From NCBI GenBank assembly GCA_050251035.1, contig JBFWNN010000031.1, positions 1-64,000 of the forward strand: a DNA stretch of 64,000 nucleotides, given 5' to 3'. The notes beneath the pieces were generated by a model, which saw nothing but the letters and a program-made list of their open reading frames with translations, ran no database searches and had not been told where the DNA came from. Source of the DNA: Taklimakanibacter sp050251035. GTDB taxonomy: Bacteria > Pseudomonadota > Alphaproteobacteria > Rhizobiales > Aestuariivirgaceae. The first letter of the stretch is position 1. Each line of letters begins with the position of its first letter. The position numbers and the translations under genes are program-made. This document shows, piece after piece, positions 40,701-52,710 of the stretch.

Positions 40701-40711
40701 GAGCGGCCGGA

Positions 40712-41032
40712 TCACTCCACCCTGACCGCGGTGCCCGCCGCCGTCACCATCAGCATGCTGCCGTTGGAGCCGATCGTCTCATAGTCGAGATCGACGCCGA
40801 TGACCGCGTTGGCGCCGAGCGCCGCCGCCTTGTCGGTCATCTCGCCGACCGCGGTCTGGCGCGCGTCGTTCAGCACCTTCTCATAGGCGCCCGAGCGGCC
40901 GCCGACGATGTCGCGGATCGAGGCGAAGAGATCGCGGAACAGGTTGGCGCCGAGGATCGCCTCGCCGGCGACGAGGCCCTTGTACTCGACGATGCGGCGG
41001 CCTTCGATGGCATTGGTGGTGGTGACGAGCAT
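40712..41032 (-). CDS. YbjQ/UPF0145 family protein
   Basis: 106 residues, full length for the YbjQ (heavy-metal-binding domain/UPF0145) family. Signature stretches are TTTNAIEGRRIVEYKGLVAGEAILGANLFRDLFASIRDIVGGRSGAYEKVL and AAALGANAVIGVDLDYETIG. The protein forms pentamers in structural studies of the family, but no function is established. Single gene, divergent from the rimP operon, with a good AGGAGG-type Shine-Dalgarno upstream of the ATG. Confidence 0.93.
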   Translation of the reverse strand: MLVTTTNAIEGRRIVEYKGLVAGEAILGANLFRDLFASIRDIVGGRSGAYEKVLNDARQTAVGEMTDKAAALGANAVIGVDLDYETIGSNGSMLMVTAAGTAVRVE

Positions 41033-41095
41033 GCGGGGAGTCCTCCTTTGGGTTCCATGAATTTAAGAGCAGGGGCGGCCGGTTTCCACTGCAGC

Positions 41096-41124
41096 TTGCC
41101 TTTTTCTCTGTCCGGGCCTATATG
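41096..41124 (+). promoter_or_regulatory. Predicted promoter of the rimP-nusA operon
   Basis: TTGCCT (41096-41101) and TATATG (41119-41124) lie 17 bp apart, matching sigma-70-type spacing. A start near 41131 would give a leader of about 75 nt that contains the terminator hairpin at 41165. Confidence 0.5.
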
Positions 41125-41164
41125 GGAGCCAACTTAGGTTCACTCACATAGCTAGAGTTATGAG

Positions 41165-41197
41165 GGTGGGTCCCAGCCGGGGCCCGCCATTTTTATT
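41165..41197 (+). terminator. Leader attenuator hairpin upstream of rimP
   Basis: GGTGGG (41165-41170) pairs with CCCGCC (41183-41188, one G-U pair) and an inner CCC/GGG extends the stem. It is followed at once by ATTTTTATT. This is a textbook intrinsic terminator placed only 8 nt before the rimP start codon, so it must act as an attenuator in the leader. It fits the rimP-leader motif reported for alphaproteobacteria. Confidence 0.7.
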
Positions 41198-41204
41198 ACC
41201 TGGA

Positions 41205-41819
41205 ATGACCGATCAAAGGCTGACACGTGAAACTGGGCCCGCTTTGCGGGTGGCGAAGCTCGTCGAGCCGGTGCTCGACGGGCTGGGCTTCCGTCTGGTA
41301 CGGGTCAAGATGAGCGGCTCGACCTTGCAGATCATGGCCGAGCGGCCCGACGGCTCCTTCACCATCGACGACTGCGAGCAGGCGAGCCGCGCGATATCGC
41401 CGATGCTCGACGTCGAGGACGTCATTGCGAGCCGCTATTTCCTCGAAATGTCCTCGCCCGGCATCGACCGGCCGCTGGTGCGCACGCAAGATTTCGAGCG
41501 CTGGGCGGGACATGAGGCCAAGATCGAGATGACCGTGCCGCAGGCCGGGCGCAAGCGCTTCCGCGGCATCCTCGAAGGCTTCGCCGACGGCGAGGTGCGC
41601 CTCTACATCGACAATCCGGAGGGCGGATCCGAGAAGCTTCTGATCGGCGTGCCGTTCGCCGATATCGGGGAAGCGAAGCTCGTCCTGACCGATGCCCTGA
41701 TCGAGGCCGCGAAAGCGCGCCGGGCGGGTCCGGCGATGGCCGACGGCAGCGACTGGACCGAAGACGCCGACGACAGCGGCGACGAAGAGACAACCGATTT
41801 GGACGACAGGAGACATTGA
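41205..41819 (+). CDS. rimP: Ribosome maturation factor RimP
   Basis: 204 residues. Helps 30S subunit maturation. N-terminal alpha/beta domain (LVEPVLDGLGFRLVRVKMSGSTLQIMAERPDG, IDDCEQASRAISPMLDVED) with the hallmark YFLEMSSPGIDRPLVRTQDFERWAGHEAKI, then an SH3-like C-terminal domain and an acidic tail (DWTEDADDSGDEETTDLDD). The ATG at 41205 follows the leader terminator closely. Earlier in-frame codons would be inside the hairpin. nusA starts one base after the stop. Confidence 0.95.
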   Translation: MTDQRLTRETGPALRVAKLVEPVLDGLGFRLVRVKMSGSTLQIMAERPDGSFTIDDCEQASRAISPMLDVEDVIASRYFLEMSSPGIDRPLVRTQDFERWAGHEAKIEMTVPQAGRKRFRGILEGFADGEVRLYIDNPEGGSEKLLIGVPFADIGEAKLVLTDALIEAAKARRAGPAMADGSDWTEDADDSGDEETTDLDDRRH

Positions 41820-41820
41820 C

Positions 41821-43428
41821 ATGGCCGAAGCCGCAGTGAGCGCCAACAGGCTCGAACTTCTACAGATCGCCGACGCCGTCGCGCGCGAGAAATCGATCGA
41901 TAAGTCCGTCGTGCTCGCCGCCATGGCGGAAGCGATCCAGCGCGCGGCGAAGTCGCGCTATGGGGCTGAGAACAACATTCATGCCGAGATCGACTCGCGC
42001 ACCGGCGAGACGCGCCTCAACCGCCTCTTGCTCGTGGTCGAGAAGGTCGAGAACGAAGCGACCGAGATCAGCCTCAACGAAGCGCAGCGGCGTAATCCGG
42101 CGGCGACCATCGGCGACCAGATCGCCGATCCCCTGCCGCCGATCGAGTTCGGCCGCATCGCCGCCACCAACGCCAAGCAGGTGATCGTGCAGAAGGTGCG
42201 CGATGCCGAGCGCGAGCGCATGTATGACGAGTACAAGGACCGCATCGGCGAGATCGTGCACGGTTCGGTGAAGCGCGTCGAATACGGCAATGTGATCGTC
42301 GATCTGGGCCGCGGCGAAGCGATCGTCCGGCGCGACGAGACGCTGCCGCGCGAGACCTTCCGGCCGGGCGACCGCATCCGCGCCTATGTCTATGACGTGC
42401 GCCGCGAGCAGCGGGGGCCGCAGATCTTCCTGTCGCGCACCCATCCCGAATTCATGTCGCGCCTGTTCGGCCAGGAAGTGCCGGAAATCTATGACGGTGT
42501 CGTCGAGGTCGTCTCGGTCGCCCGCGATCCGGGCTCGCGCGCCAAGATCGCGGTGCGCTCCAAGGACGGCTCGATCGATCCGGTCGGCGCCTGCGTCGGC
42601 ATGCGCGGCAGCCGTGTCCAAGCGGTGGTCAACGAGCTGCAGGGTGAGAAGATCGACATCATCCCGTGGTCGGCCGATGTCGCCAATTTCGTCGTCAATG
42701 CGCTGGCGCCCGCCGAAGTCGCGAAGGTGGTGCTCGACGAGGAGGCCGAGCGCATCGAGGTCGTGGTGCCGGACGAGCAGCTCTCGCTCGCCATCGGCCG
42801 GCGCGGCCAGAATGTACGCCTTGCTTCACAACTTACTGGATGGGATATCGATATCATGACGGAAGCGGAAGAATCGGAGCGCCGGCAGAAGGAGTTCGCC
42901 GAGCGCACCCAGCGCTTCGTCGAGACGCTCGATGTCGACGAGATCCTGGCCCAGCTCCTCGCCTCGGAGGGCTTCGCCACCGTCGAGGAGATCGCCTATG
43001 CCGATGCGCAGGAGATATCGAGCCTCGAAGGCCTCGACGAGCAGACCGCCCAGGAGCTGCAGACCCGGGCGCGCGACTATCTCGACAAGATCACCGCCGA
43101 GCAGGATGCGAAGCGCAAGGAGTTGGGCGTCGCCGATGACGTCGCCGAGGTCGAAGGCGTCACGCTGCCCATGCTGGTGGCCTTGGGCGAGGCCCAGGTG
43201 AAGACGGTCGAAGACCTCGCCGGCTGCGCCACCGACGATCTCATCGGCTGGACCGAGCGCAAGCCGGGCGAGACGGTCAAGCACAAGGGCGCCTTCTCCG
43301 ACCTCGACGTGTCGGCGGCGGAAGCCGAGGCCATCATCATGGCGGCGCGGGTCAAGGCCGGCTGGATCGAAAAGCCGGTCGAGACCGAGACCGCCGAAGA
43401 GGCCGGCGTGGAGGCGCAGGACGCTTGA
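41821..43428 (+). CDS. nusA: Transcription termination/antitermination factor NusA
   Basis: 535 residues. Domains in order: N-terminal RNA-polymerase-binding domain (1-125), S1 domain (about 135-200: GEIVHGSVKRVEYGNVIVDLGRGEAIV), KH1 and KH2 (about 230-345: GACVGMRGSRVQAVVNELQGEKIDIIPW, LAIGRRGQNVRLASQLTGWDIDI). These are followed by two C-terminal helix-hairpin repeats (residues about 375-430 and 440-520) as in proteobacterial NusA. Stop overlaps the start of the next gene. Confidence 0.97.
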   Translation: MAEAAVSANRLELLQIADAVAREKSIDKSVVLAAMAEAIQRAAKSRYGAENNIHAEIDSRTGETRLNRLLLVVEKVENEATEISLNEAQRRNPAATIGDQIADPLPPIEFGRIAATNAKQVIVQKVRDAERERMYDEYKDRIGEIVHGSVKRVEYGNVIVDLGRGEAIVRRDETLPRETFRPGDRIRAYVYDVRREQRGPQIFLSRTHPEFMSRLFGQEVPEIYDGVVEVVSVARDPGSRAKIAVRSKDGSIDPVGACVGMRGSRVQAVVNELQGEKIDIIPWSADVANFVVNALAPAEVAKVVLDEEAERIEVVVPDEQLSLAIGRRGQNVRLASQLTGWDIDIMTEAEESERRQKEFAERTQRFVETLDVDEILAQLLASEGFATVEEIAYADAQEISSLEGLDEQTAQELQTRARDYLDKITAEQDAKRKELGVADDVAEVEGVTLPMLVALGEAQVKTVEDLAGCATDDLIGWTERKPGETVKHKGAFSDLDVSAAEAEAIIMAARVKAGWIEKPVETETAEEAGVEAQDA

Positions 43429-44015
43429 GCCAGGGCCCGGCCGAGGCAAATGAGATTGTGGCGGACCGCATGTGCATCGTGACCCGCGAAGTCATGGATG
43501 AGGCGCGGCTCATCCGCTTCGTACGGGGGCCGGACGGCGTGGTCGTGCCCGATCTCAACCGGAAGTTGCCAGGCCGGGGCGTCTGGGTGGGCTTGAGCAA
43601 GGCCCGCGTGGCCGAGGCGGTCAAGCGCCGGGCCTTCGGCCGGGGGCTGGGCGAAGTCACCGCCGGAACCGATCTGCCCGATCAGGTCGGAGGGCTTTTG
43701 CGCAAGGCCGCACTTTCCTATATATCGCTTGCAAAAAAGGCTGGCGAGGCGGTTGCCGGAGCCGCTAAGGTTGAAGACATGATGGCATCCGGGCGGGCGC
43801 GGATTGTCATCCATGCGCGAGAAGCAGCCCAAAACGGCCGGCAGAAGATCGACAACCTTTCGGGGCCAAGTGTAGAGACCATTAGTCTCTTCACCTCGAC
43901 CGAATTGGATTTGGCGTTCGGCCGGGCAAATGTGATACATGCGGCGGTGGCCAAAGGGGGGCTTGCGGAAAAGCTTCTTCAGGCCGTGCGCCGCGCCGAA
44001 GCCTATGACGCTTGA
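43425..44015 (+). CDS. YlxR-type RNA-binding protein fused to an L7Ae-like domain
   Basis: 196 residues. Residues about 15-90 are the YlxR (DUF448) domain (RMCIVTREVMDEARLIRFVRGPDGVVVPDLNRKLPGRGVWVG), and residues about 92-190 resemble an L7Ae/YlxQ-like RNA-binding fold (SYISLAKKAGEAVAGAAKVEDMMASGRARIVIHAREA). Both usually lie separately between nusA and infB in Firmicutes but are joined in alphaproteobacteria. A TTG start overlapping the nusA stop by 4 nt gives the full frame; a GTG at 43458 or ATG at 43470 are alternatives. Confidence 0.88.
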   Translation: MSQGPAEANEIVADRMCIVTREVMDEARLIRFVRGPDGVVVPDLNRKLPGRGVWVGLSKARVAEAVKRRAFGRGLGEVTAGTDLPDQVGGLLRKAALSYISLAKKAGEAVAGAAKVEDMMASGRARIVIHAREAAQNGRQKIDNLSGPSVETISLFTSTELDLAFGRANVIHAAVAKGGLAEKLLQAVRRAEAYDA

Positions 44016-44016
44016 C

Positions 44017-44085
44017 GCATCGGACCGAAAAGGTGCTTGTGGCCGGGTTGAGCCCGACCATCCCGGTTTTCGGACAATCCGATGC
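44017..44085. repeat. REP-like palindrome, copy A
   Basis: GCATCGGACCGAAAA at the left is mirrored by TTTTCGGACAATCCGATGC at the right, with a GC-rich hairpin (GGGTTGAGCCC-like) inside. A related copy lies at 48529-48594, and the similarity continues past the right arm (AAATAGAAAG versus AAATAGAGAG). It occupies part of the 204-bp gap between ylxR and infB, which otherwise shows no gene. Confidence 0.7.
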
Positions 44086-44219
44086 GCCAAATAGAAAGAC
44101 AGAGCGTCGAGGCTGGTGCCTGGCGCTCGGGCGCCGTGAATTTAATCGAGCCTTTGCCAGTCGGGTCGACTTGACCCGAGCGGGAAAGGCTCTAAAGCCG
44201 ACCGAAACTGGCAGGACGA

Positions 44220-46760
<2,541 letters not shown>

Positions 46761-46797
46761 CAACAAGCCTCATCCGGGTGAGGCCGCTCACCTTACT

Positions 46798-46890
46798 CGT
46801 CATGGCCGCCCTTGAGGCGGCCATCCAGCCCTACACGCAGTAGCTGAATGGCGTCGGGTCTGGATGGCCGGGTCAAGCCCGGCCATGACG
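46798..46890. repeat. Pair of facing palindromic repeats before rbfA
   Basis: CGTCATGGCCGCCCTTGAGG (from 46798) and the inverted right copy ending in CCCGGCCATGACG at 46890 enclose CCATCCAG/CTGGATGG. Each half is itself a hairpin (GGCCGCC/GGCGGCC and GGCCGGG/CCCGGCC). This element type is widespread between Rhizobiales genes. A 6-bp hairpin GGTGAG/CTCACC (46777-46792) comes just before it, after the infB stop. Confidence 0.65.
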
Positions 46891-46939
46891 AATTGGAGGA
46901 ACGGCGCTCCTCAGGGAGGTTGGATGTGGAGAGTATCCC

Positions 46940-47326
46940 ATGACCTCATCGAAAGCCCCTTCGCAACGCCAGCTGCGCGCCGGCGAGCTCATCCGCCACG
47001 CTCTAGCGGAGATCCTGCTGCGCGGCGAGGTCGGCGACCCGGCGCTCGACCGCTTCGGCCTGGGCGTGCATGAGGTCGCCATGTCGCCGGACCTGCGCAT
47101 CGCCACGGTCTATGTCAGGCCCCTCGTCGATGGCCAAAACGATCAGGCGGTCAAATTGCTCGCCCAGCATGCCCGCTACATCCGCGGGCTTCTGGCGCCG
47201 CGTCTCGACATGAAATTCATGCCCGAGCTCAGGTTCCGAATCGATACGGCCGCGGACTATGCCGACAAGATCGACCGGCTCCTGAAGGACCCCACGGTGG
47301 CCCGCGATCTCACCGAGAAGAAGTGA
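46940..47326 (+). CDS. rbfA: 30S ribosome-binding factor A
   Basis: 128 residues. Late 30S maturation factor with a KH-like fold: SQRQLRAGELIRHALAEILLRGEV, VHEVAMSPDLRIATVYVRPL and MKFMPELRFRIDTAADYADKIDRLL match the family closely. It is preceded by a palindromic repeat and followed, with 4-nt overlap, by truB. Confidence 0.95.
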   Translation: MTSSKAPSQRQLRAGELIRHALAEILLRGEVGDPALDRFGLGVHEVAMSPDLRIATVYVRPLVDGQNDQAVKLLAQHARYIRGLLAPRLDMKFMPELRFRIDTAADYADKIDRLLKDPTVARDLTEKK

Positions 47327-48237
47327 AGAAGCAGCGTCAGAATATCCATGGCTGGATAGCCCTCGACAAGCCGGAAGGCCTGGGATCGACCCAGGCCCTG
47401 GCCAAGGTCAAGCGTCTGTTCAATGCCGCCAAGGCCGGCCATGGCGGGACGCTCGACCCCCTGGCCTCCGGCCTCCTGCCGATCGCGCTGGGCGAGGCGA
47501 CCAAGACCGTGTCCTGGGCCATGGACGGGCGCAAGACCTATCGGGTCCTGGTCAGATGGGGCGAGGGGCGGACCACGGACGACCGGGAAGGCGAGATTTC
47601 AGCGCTTTCCGACCATCGCCCGTCGCATGTCGAGATCGATACGATATTGCCCCGCTTCGAGGGCGAGATCCTGCAGACCCCGCCGAAATTCTCGGCGATC
47701 AAGATCCAGGGCGAGCGGGCCTATGACCTCGCCCGGGCGGGCGAGGCCGTGGATCTTGCCCCGAGGGTCGTTTTCATTGAGAAAATCGAGCTTCTGGGCC
47801 TGCCCGACGCCGATCATGCCGAATTGTCGGTCGCCTGCGGCAAGGGAACCTATATCCGCTCGCTGGCGCGGGACCTGGCCGAGGCCTTGGGCACGGTCGG
47901 CCATGTGGCTAGGCTCAGGCGCACCGCCGTGGGGCCTTTTGGCGAAAAAGATATGATTTCGCTGGAAAAGCTTGAGGAACTGCGCCATAAGGCGCCCGGC
48001 GACAACGCCATGGAAGGGGTTCTCCGCCCCCTCGAGACCGTGCTGGACGGCATCCCGGCACTGGCCGTGAAGGACGCGGAGGCCCAACGCCTGAGACAGG
48101 GCCAGCCGGTCCTTCTCAGAGGCGCAAGCGCTCCCATCGCACAAGATGCGGTTCTCGTCATGTGGGGTCGAAGACCTCTCGGGATCTGCTCTATCGAAAT
48201 GGGCTCGCTCAAGCCGAAGCGGCTGTTCAACCTGTAA
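47323..48237 (+). CDS. truB: tRNA pseudouridine(55) synthase
   Basis: 304 residues. Makes pseudouridine 55 in the T loop of tRNAs. Catalytic aspartate D45 in the motif GHGGTLDPLASGLLPIALG; further conserved parts are RKTYRVLVRWGEGRTTDDREG, PPKFSAIKIQGERAYDLARAG and CGKGTYIRSLARDLAEALG. The C-terminal PUA-like part is present. GTG start at 47323 overlapping the rbfA stop by 4 nt, giving the expected KKQRQNIHGWIALDKP N-terminus. Confidence 0.96.
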   Translation: MKKQRQNIHGWIALDKPEGLGSTQALAKVKRLFNAAKAGHGGTLDPLASGLLPIALGEATKTVSWAMDGRKTYRVLVRWGEGRTTDDREGEISALSDHRPSHVEIDTILPRFEGEILQTPPKFSAIKIQGERAYDLARAGEAVDLAPRVVFIEKIELLGLPDADHAELSVACGKGTYIRSLARDLAEALGTVGHVARLRRTAVGPFGEKDMISLEKLEELRHKAPGDNAMEGVLRPLETVLDGIPALAVKDAEAQRLRQGQPVLLRGASAPIAQDAVLVMWGRRPLGICSIEMGSLKPKRLFNL

Positions 48238-48256
48238 CCCATTTGGAGATGACCGA

Positions 48257-48526
48257 ATGACAATGACCCAGGAGCGCAAGTCGGCGCTCGTCAAGGAATA
48301 TGCCACCAAGGCCGGTGACACCGGCTCGCCTGAAGTTCAGGTCGCGATCCTCACGGAGCGCATCAATACGCTGACCGATCACTTCAAAGCCCACAAGAAG
48401 GACAATCACTCGCGCCGCGGCCTGCTCAAGATGGTCAGCCAGCGCCGTGGTCTCCTCGACTATCTCAAGAAGGTCGATGAAGGGCGTTATCAGTCGCTGA
48501 TCAAGCGGCTCGAAATCCGCCGCTAA
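48257..48526 (+). CDS. rpsO: 30S ribosomal protein S15
   Basis: 89 residues, exactly the family length. Binds 16S rRNA in the platform. DTGSPEVQVAILTERINTLTDHFKAHKKDNHSRRGLLKMVSQRRGLLDYLKK is the classic S15 core. GGAG lies upstream of the ATG at 48257, and the gene lies 19 bp after truB. Followed by a REP-like repeat and a stable hairpin before pnp, as expected for the rpsO-pnp junction. Confidence 0.98.
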   Translation: MTMTQERKSALVKEYATKAGDTGSPEVQVAILTERINTLTDHFKAHKKDNHSRRGLLKMVSQRRGLLDYLKKVDEGRYQSLIKRLEIRR

Positions 48527-48528
48527 GA

Positions 48529-48594
48529 GCATCGGCCCGAAAAATGGAAACCGGTTTTCGGACAAGCCGAAGCGGAAATAGAGAGTAACGAAGT
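48529..48594. repeat. REP-like palindrome, copy B
   Basis: GCATCGGCCCGAAAAATGG is mirrored by CCGGTTTTCGGACAAGCCGA. It is related to the copy at 44017-44085, including the following AAATAGAGAG. It starts 2 bp after the rpsO stop. Confidence 0.7.
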
Positions 48595-48602
48595 CAGTAT
48601 GA

Positions 48603-48630
48603 GCGGGCGGATCACCGATTTGCCGCCCGC
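48603..48630 (+). promoter_or_regulatory. Hairpin in the rpsO-pnp spacer
   Basis: GCGGGCGG (48603-48610) and CCGCCCGC (48623-48630) form a perfect 8-bp stem with a 12-nt loop, 117 nt before the pnp start. In enterobacteria, the pnp leader hairpin is cut by RNase III and then mediates PNPase autocontrol; this is a candidate equivalent, by analogy only. Confidence 0.45.
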
Positions 48631-48746
48631 GATCCCCCAAGAGGCGTTCGGCAATAGGGCCGGCGCCAGAAGGCCCATAGGGGATGCCGTCCACGGTGTA
48701 GGTGAACGCAAATCTAGCGGCGGCGAAGGGCAATCAGGAAAATCAC

Positions 48747-50900
<2,154 letters not shown>

Positions 50901-50923
50901 TCACGCTCCCCTCCGGATAACGG

Positions 50924-50951
50924 AAAGCGCGGCTAACTCCCGCGCTTTTTT
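50924..50951 (+). terminator. Intrinsic terminator after pnp
   Basis: AAAGCGCGG (50924-50932) and CCGCGCTTT (50940-50948) make a 9-bp stem ending in a run of six T residues. It closes the rimP-to-pnp unit 24 bp after the pnp stop. Confidence 0.85.
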
Positions 50952-51037
50952 GTTGACCGCATGCCACACGGGGTAGCGGCATTATGCTGGATTGCCATGG
51001 CGTGGCCCGGAGTCTCTCCTTGACAAGGGGGCTCGCG

Positions 51038-51610
51038 ATGGCAGCCGAGATCACGGTCAGGCGGATTCTCAAGGTCAATCACGCTGGCGAATATGGCGCG
51101 ATCCGCATCTATGGCGCGCAGATCCGGGTGGCGCGTCGGCTCTATCCCGCCATCGTGGCGGCGCTTTCCGACATCAGGGCGCATGAGATCGAGCATTGCC
51201 GGCTGTTCCACGACGCCATGTCGGTGCGGGGCGCGCGGCCTTGCCGGGTCATGTCCTTCTGGAGCCTCGGCGGCTTCGTCCTGGGTTTCGTGACGGCCCT
51301 CATGGGCCAGCGCATGATCTGGATCTGCACCGAGGCGGTCGAGAGCGCGGTCCACCGCCATCTCGACGACCAGCTGGCTTTCCTCGATGGTCGCGATGCC
51401 GATCTCAAGGCGCTGATCGCCTCCATCCAGGGCGAGGAGCTTTCGCATCTGCATGAGGCGCAGGCGCGCCGCGGGGCGTCGGGGCCGGTGCAGGCCGGCG
51501 CCGTCGTGGTCATCGGCGCCCTGACCGACCTGCTGATCTGGCTCTCGACCTGGGGCGATTCCACGCGCATGGCGCGCGAGATGCGTGCCGCCGGCAGCCG
51601 ACGATCTTGA
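51038..51610 (+). CDS. Coq7/demethoxyubiquinone hydroxylase-like di-iron protein
   Basis: 190 residues. Carboxylate-bridged di-iron protein of the Coq7 family (hydroxylation in ubiquinone synthesis). The ligand set appears complete: E18 in VNHAGEYGA, E50 and H53 in RAHEIEH, E99 (or E102) in CTEAVE, and E134/H137 in GEELSHL. A hydrophobic stretch (FWSLGGFVLGFVTAL) and a second near the C-terminus suggest membrane association. Starting at 51038 with AGGGGG upstream; an ATG at 50984 is possible but overlaps no family sequence. No other ubiquinone gene is adjacent. Confidence 0.87.
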   Translation: MAAEITVRRILKVNHAGEYGAIRIYGAQIRVARRLYPAIVAALSDIRAHEIEHCRLFHDAMSVRGARPCRVMSFWSLGGFVLGFVTALMGQRMIWICTEAVESAVHRHLDDQLAFLDGRDADLKALIASIQGEELSHLHEAQARRGASGPVQAGAVVVIGALTDLLIWLSTWGDSTRMAREMRAAGSRRS

Positions 51611-51983
51611 AGTCGCCGCCGAAATATGCGATTTGGGAAATATCAGGATCGGATCACGTGCGCCCGTGGCGGAAGCTCGCGGGCGTTTGTGTGTCGAGGG
51701 CGGGGCAATGGGAATATGCGCCCACGTCGTTTCGGGATTTCATTCTCATTTTATTCACCGGTGAAAGAGTGGAAAGGGGGCAAAATTCCCTGCTCCCGGC
51801 AGGGACGCAACCAAGTCCTTGATATTATTGAGGCGTGACTTTTTTGCGAGAAATTCCCTGATAATCCCTGCAATTCCCTGAATCCGGGGTTCTTTCGGGC
51901 CGGTTCGAAGGGGACTTTTCTAGGGATGTATTCCTATCTCCTGGCCGGTTGACCGGACCGGGGCAGCCGCGTAGGGCAGGGCC
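51611..51983. other. Long intergenic stretch with a 10-bp tandem repeat
   Basis: 373 bp without a convincing gene; two short open frames here have no recognisable sequence. Less GC-rich than the flanks. It holds the hairpin CCTGC/GCAGG (51789-51803). It also holds three 10-bp units, AAATTCCCTG, ATAATCCCTG and CAATTCCCTG, in tandem at 51851-51880, plus a further ATTCCCTG at 51785-51792. A T-rich run lies at about 51838-51845. A stem CCGGTT/GACCGG at about 51943-51959 follows. No tRNA or known ncRNA recognised. Confidence 0.6.
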
Positions 51984-52676
51984 GTGCTCACCCTCGTCAT
52001 GATTCCCGCTCTGTGCTGCGATGAAGGCCTCTATGAGGGCGTCACCGCTCCGCTCAACGATCTCGTCAGCCCGCGGATCATCATCCCTCATGCGGCGACG
52101 CTCGCGGCCTGCGCCGAACAGGTGCTGAGCGCGGTCGAGGGTGACTTCGTCGTCATGGGCACGTCCTTCGGCGGCCATGTGGCGCGCGAGGTGGCGCTGC
52201 TGGCGCCCGAGCGGGTCAAGGGCTTGTGGGTCGTCGGGGCGGCGCCCGGGCCGATCGCCAGCCCGCAGGCCGGGCTCGAGCGCAGCGCCAAATTGCGCGG
52301 CGGGCAGGCGGAAGAAGTCTATCAGCAATTCTACCGGACGATCACTCATCTGCCGGGCGAGCGCGGGCAATGGGCGGCGGACGAGTTCCTGGCGATGGCG
52401 CGGCGCGCGGATCCGCAAAAGGTGGCGGTCCAGGCCGACGCTCTGGCGAGCCGCCCCGACCGCTGGGGCGACATCGGGCGGATCGCCTGTCCGACGCTCT
52501 TGCTCTGGGGCGTGTTCGACCAGTTCGCCCCGGCGGCGGACGGCTTGCGCATGGCGGGCCTCATCCCGCATGCCCGCTATGTCGAGATCGGCGATTGCGG
52601 CCATCTGCCGAGCCTGGAGACGCCGGACGAGTTCGTCACCGCGGCACGGCATTGGCTGGCTGATATCCGGGTTTGA
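51984..52676 (+). CDS. Alpha/beta hydrolase
   Basis: 230 residues of the alpha/beta-hydrolase fold: nucleophile elbow GTSFGG (Ser about 60), acid in LLWGVFDQFAP and histidine in DCGHLPSLETPDEF. No signal peptide. GTG start at 51984 with GGGCAGGG upstream. The gene lies directly before zur on the same strand, but the Zur promoter sits between them, so it is probably expressed separately. The substrate is unknown. Confidence 0.87.
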   Translation: MLTLVMIPALCCDEGLYEGVTAPLNDLVSPRIIIPHAATLAACAEQVLSAVEGDFVVMGTSFGGHVAREVALLAPERVKGLWVVGAAPGPIASPQAGLERSAKLRGGQAEEVYQQFYRTITHLPGERGQWAADEFLAMARRADPQKVAVQADALASRPDRWGDIGRIACPTLLLWGVFDQFAPAADGLRMAGLIPHARYVEIGDCGHLPSLETPDEFVTAARHWLADIRV

Positions 52677-52689
52677 AATTCGGGCGAAC

Positions 52690-52704
52690 TGTTATAATAT
52701 AACA
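52690..52704. promoter_or_regulatory. Zur box overlapping the zur promoter
   Basis: TGTTATA and TATAACA form a perfect 7-bp inverted repeat around one A, the same core as the E. coli Zur site. It contains a perfect TATAAT (52693-52698), so bound Zur would block the -10 element. The ATG of zur is only 7 nt downstream of the box. Confidence 0.8.
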
Positions 52705-52710
52705 GTCGCC

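Noticed and set aside
51607..51838. Two short overlapping frames of about 70 codons after the Coq7-like gene
   Set aside because: No recognisable protein sequence, no good Shine-Dalgarno, AT-richer composition unlike the neighbouring genes.
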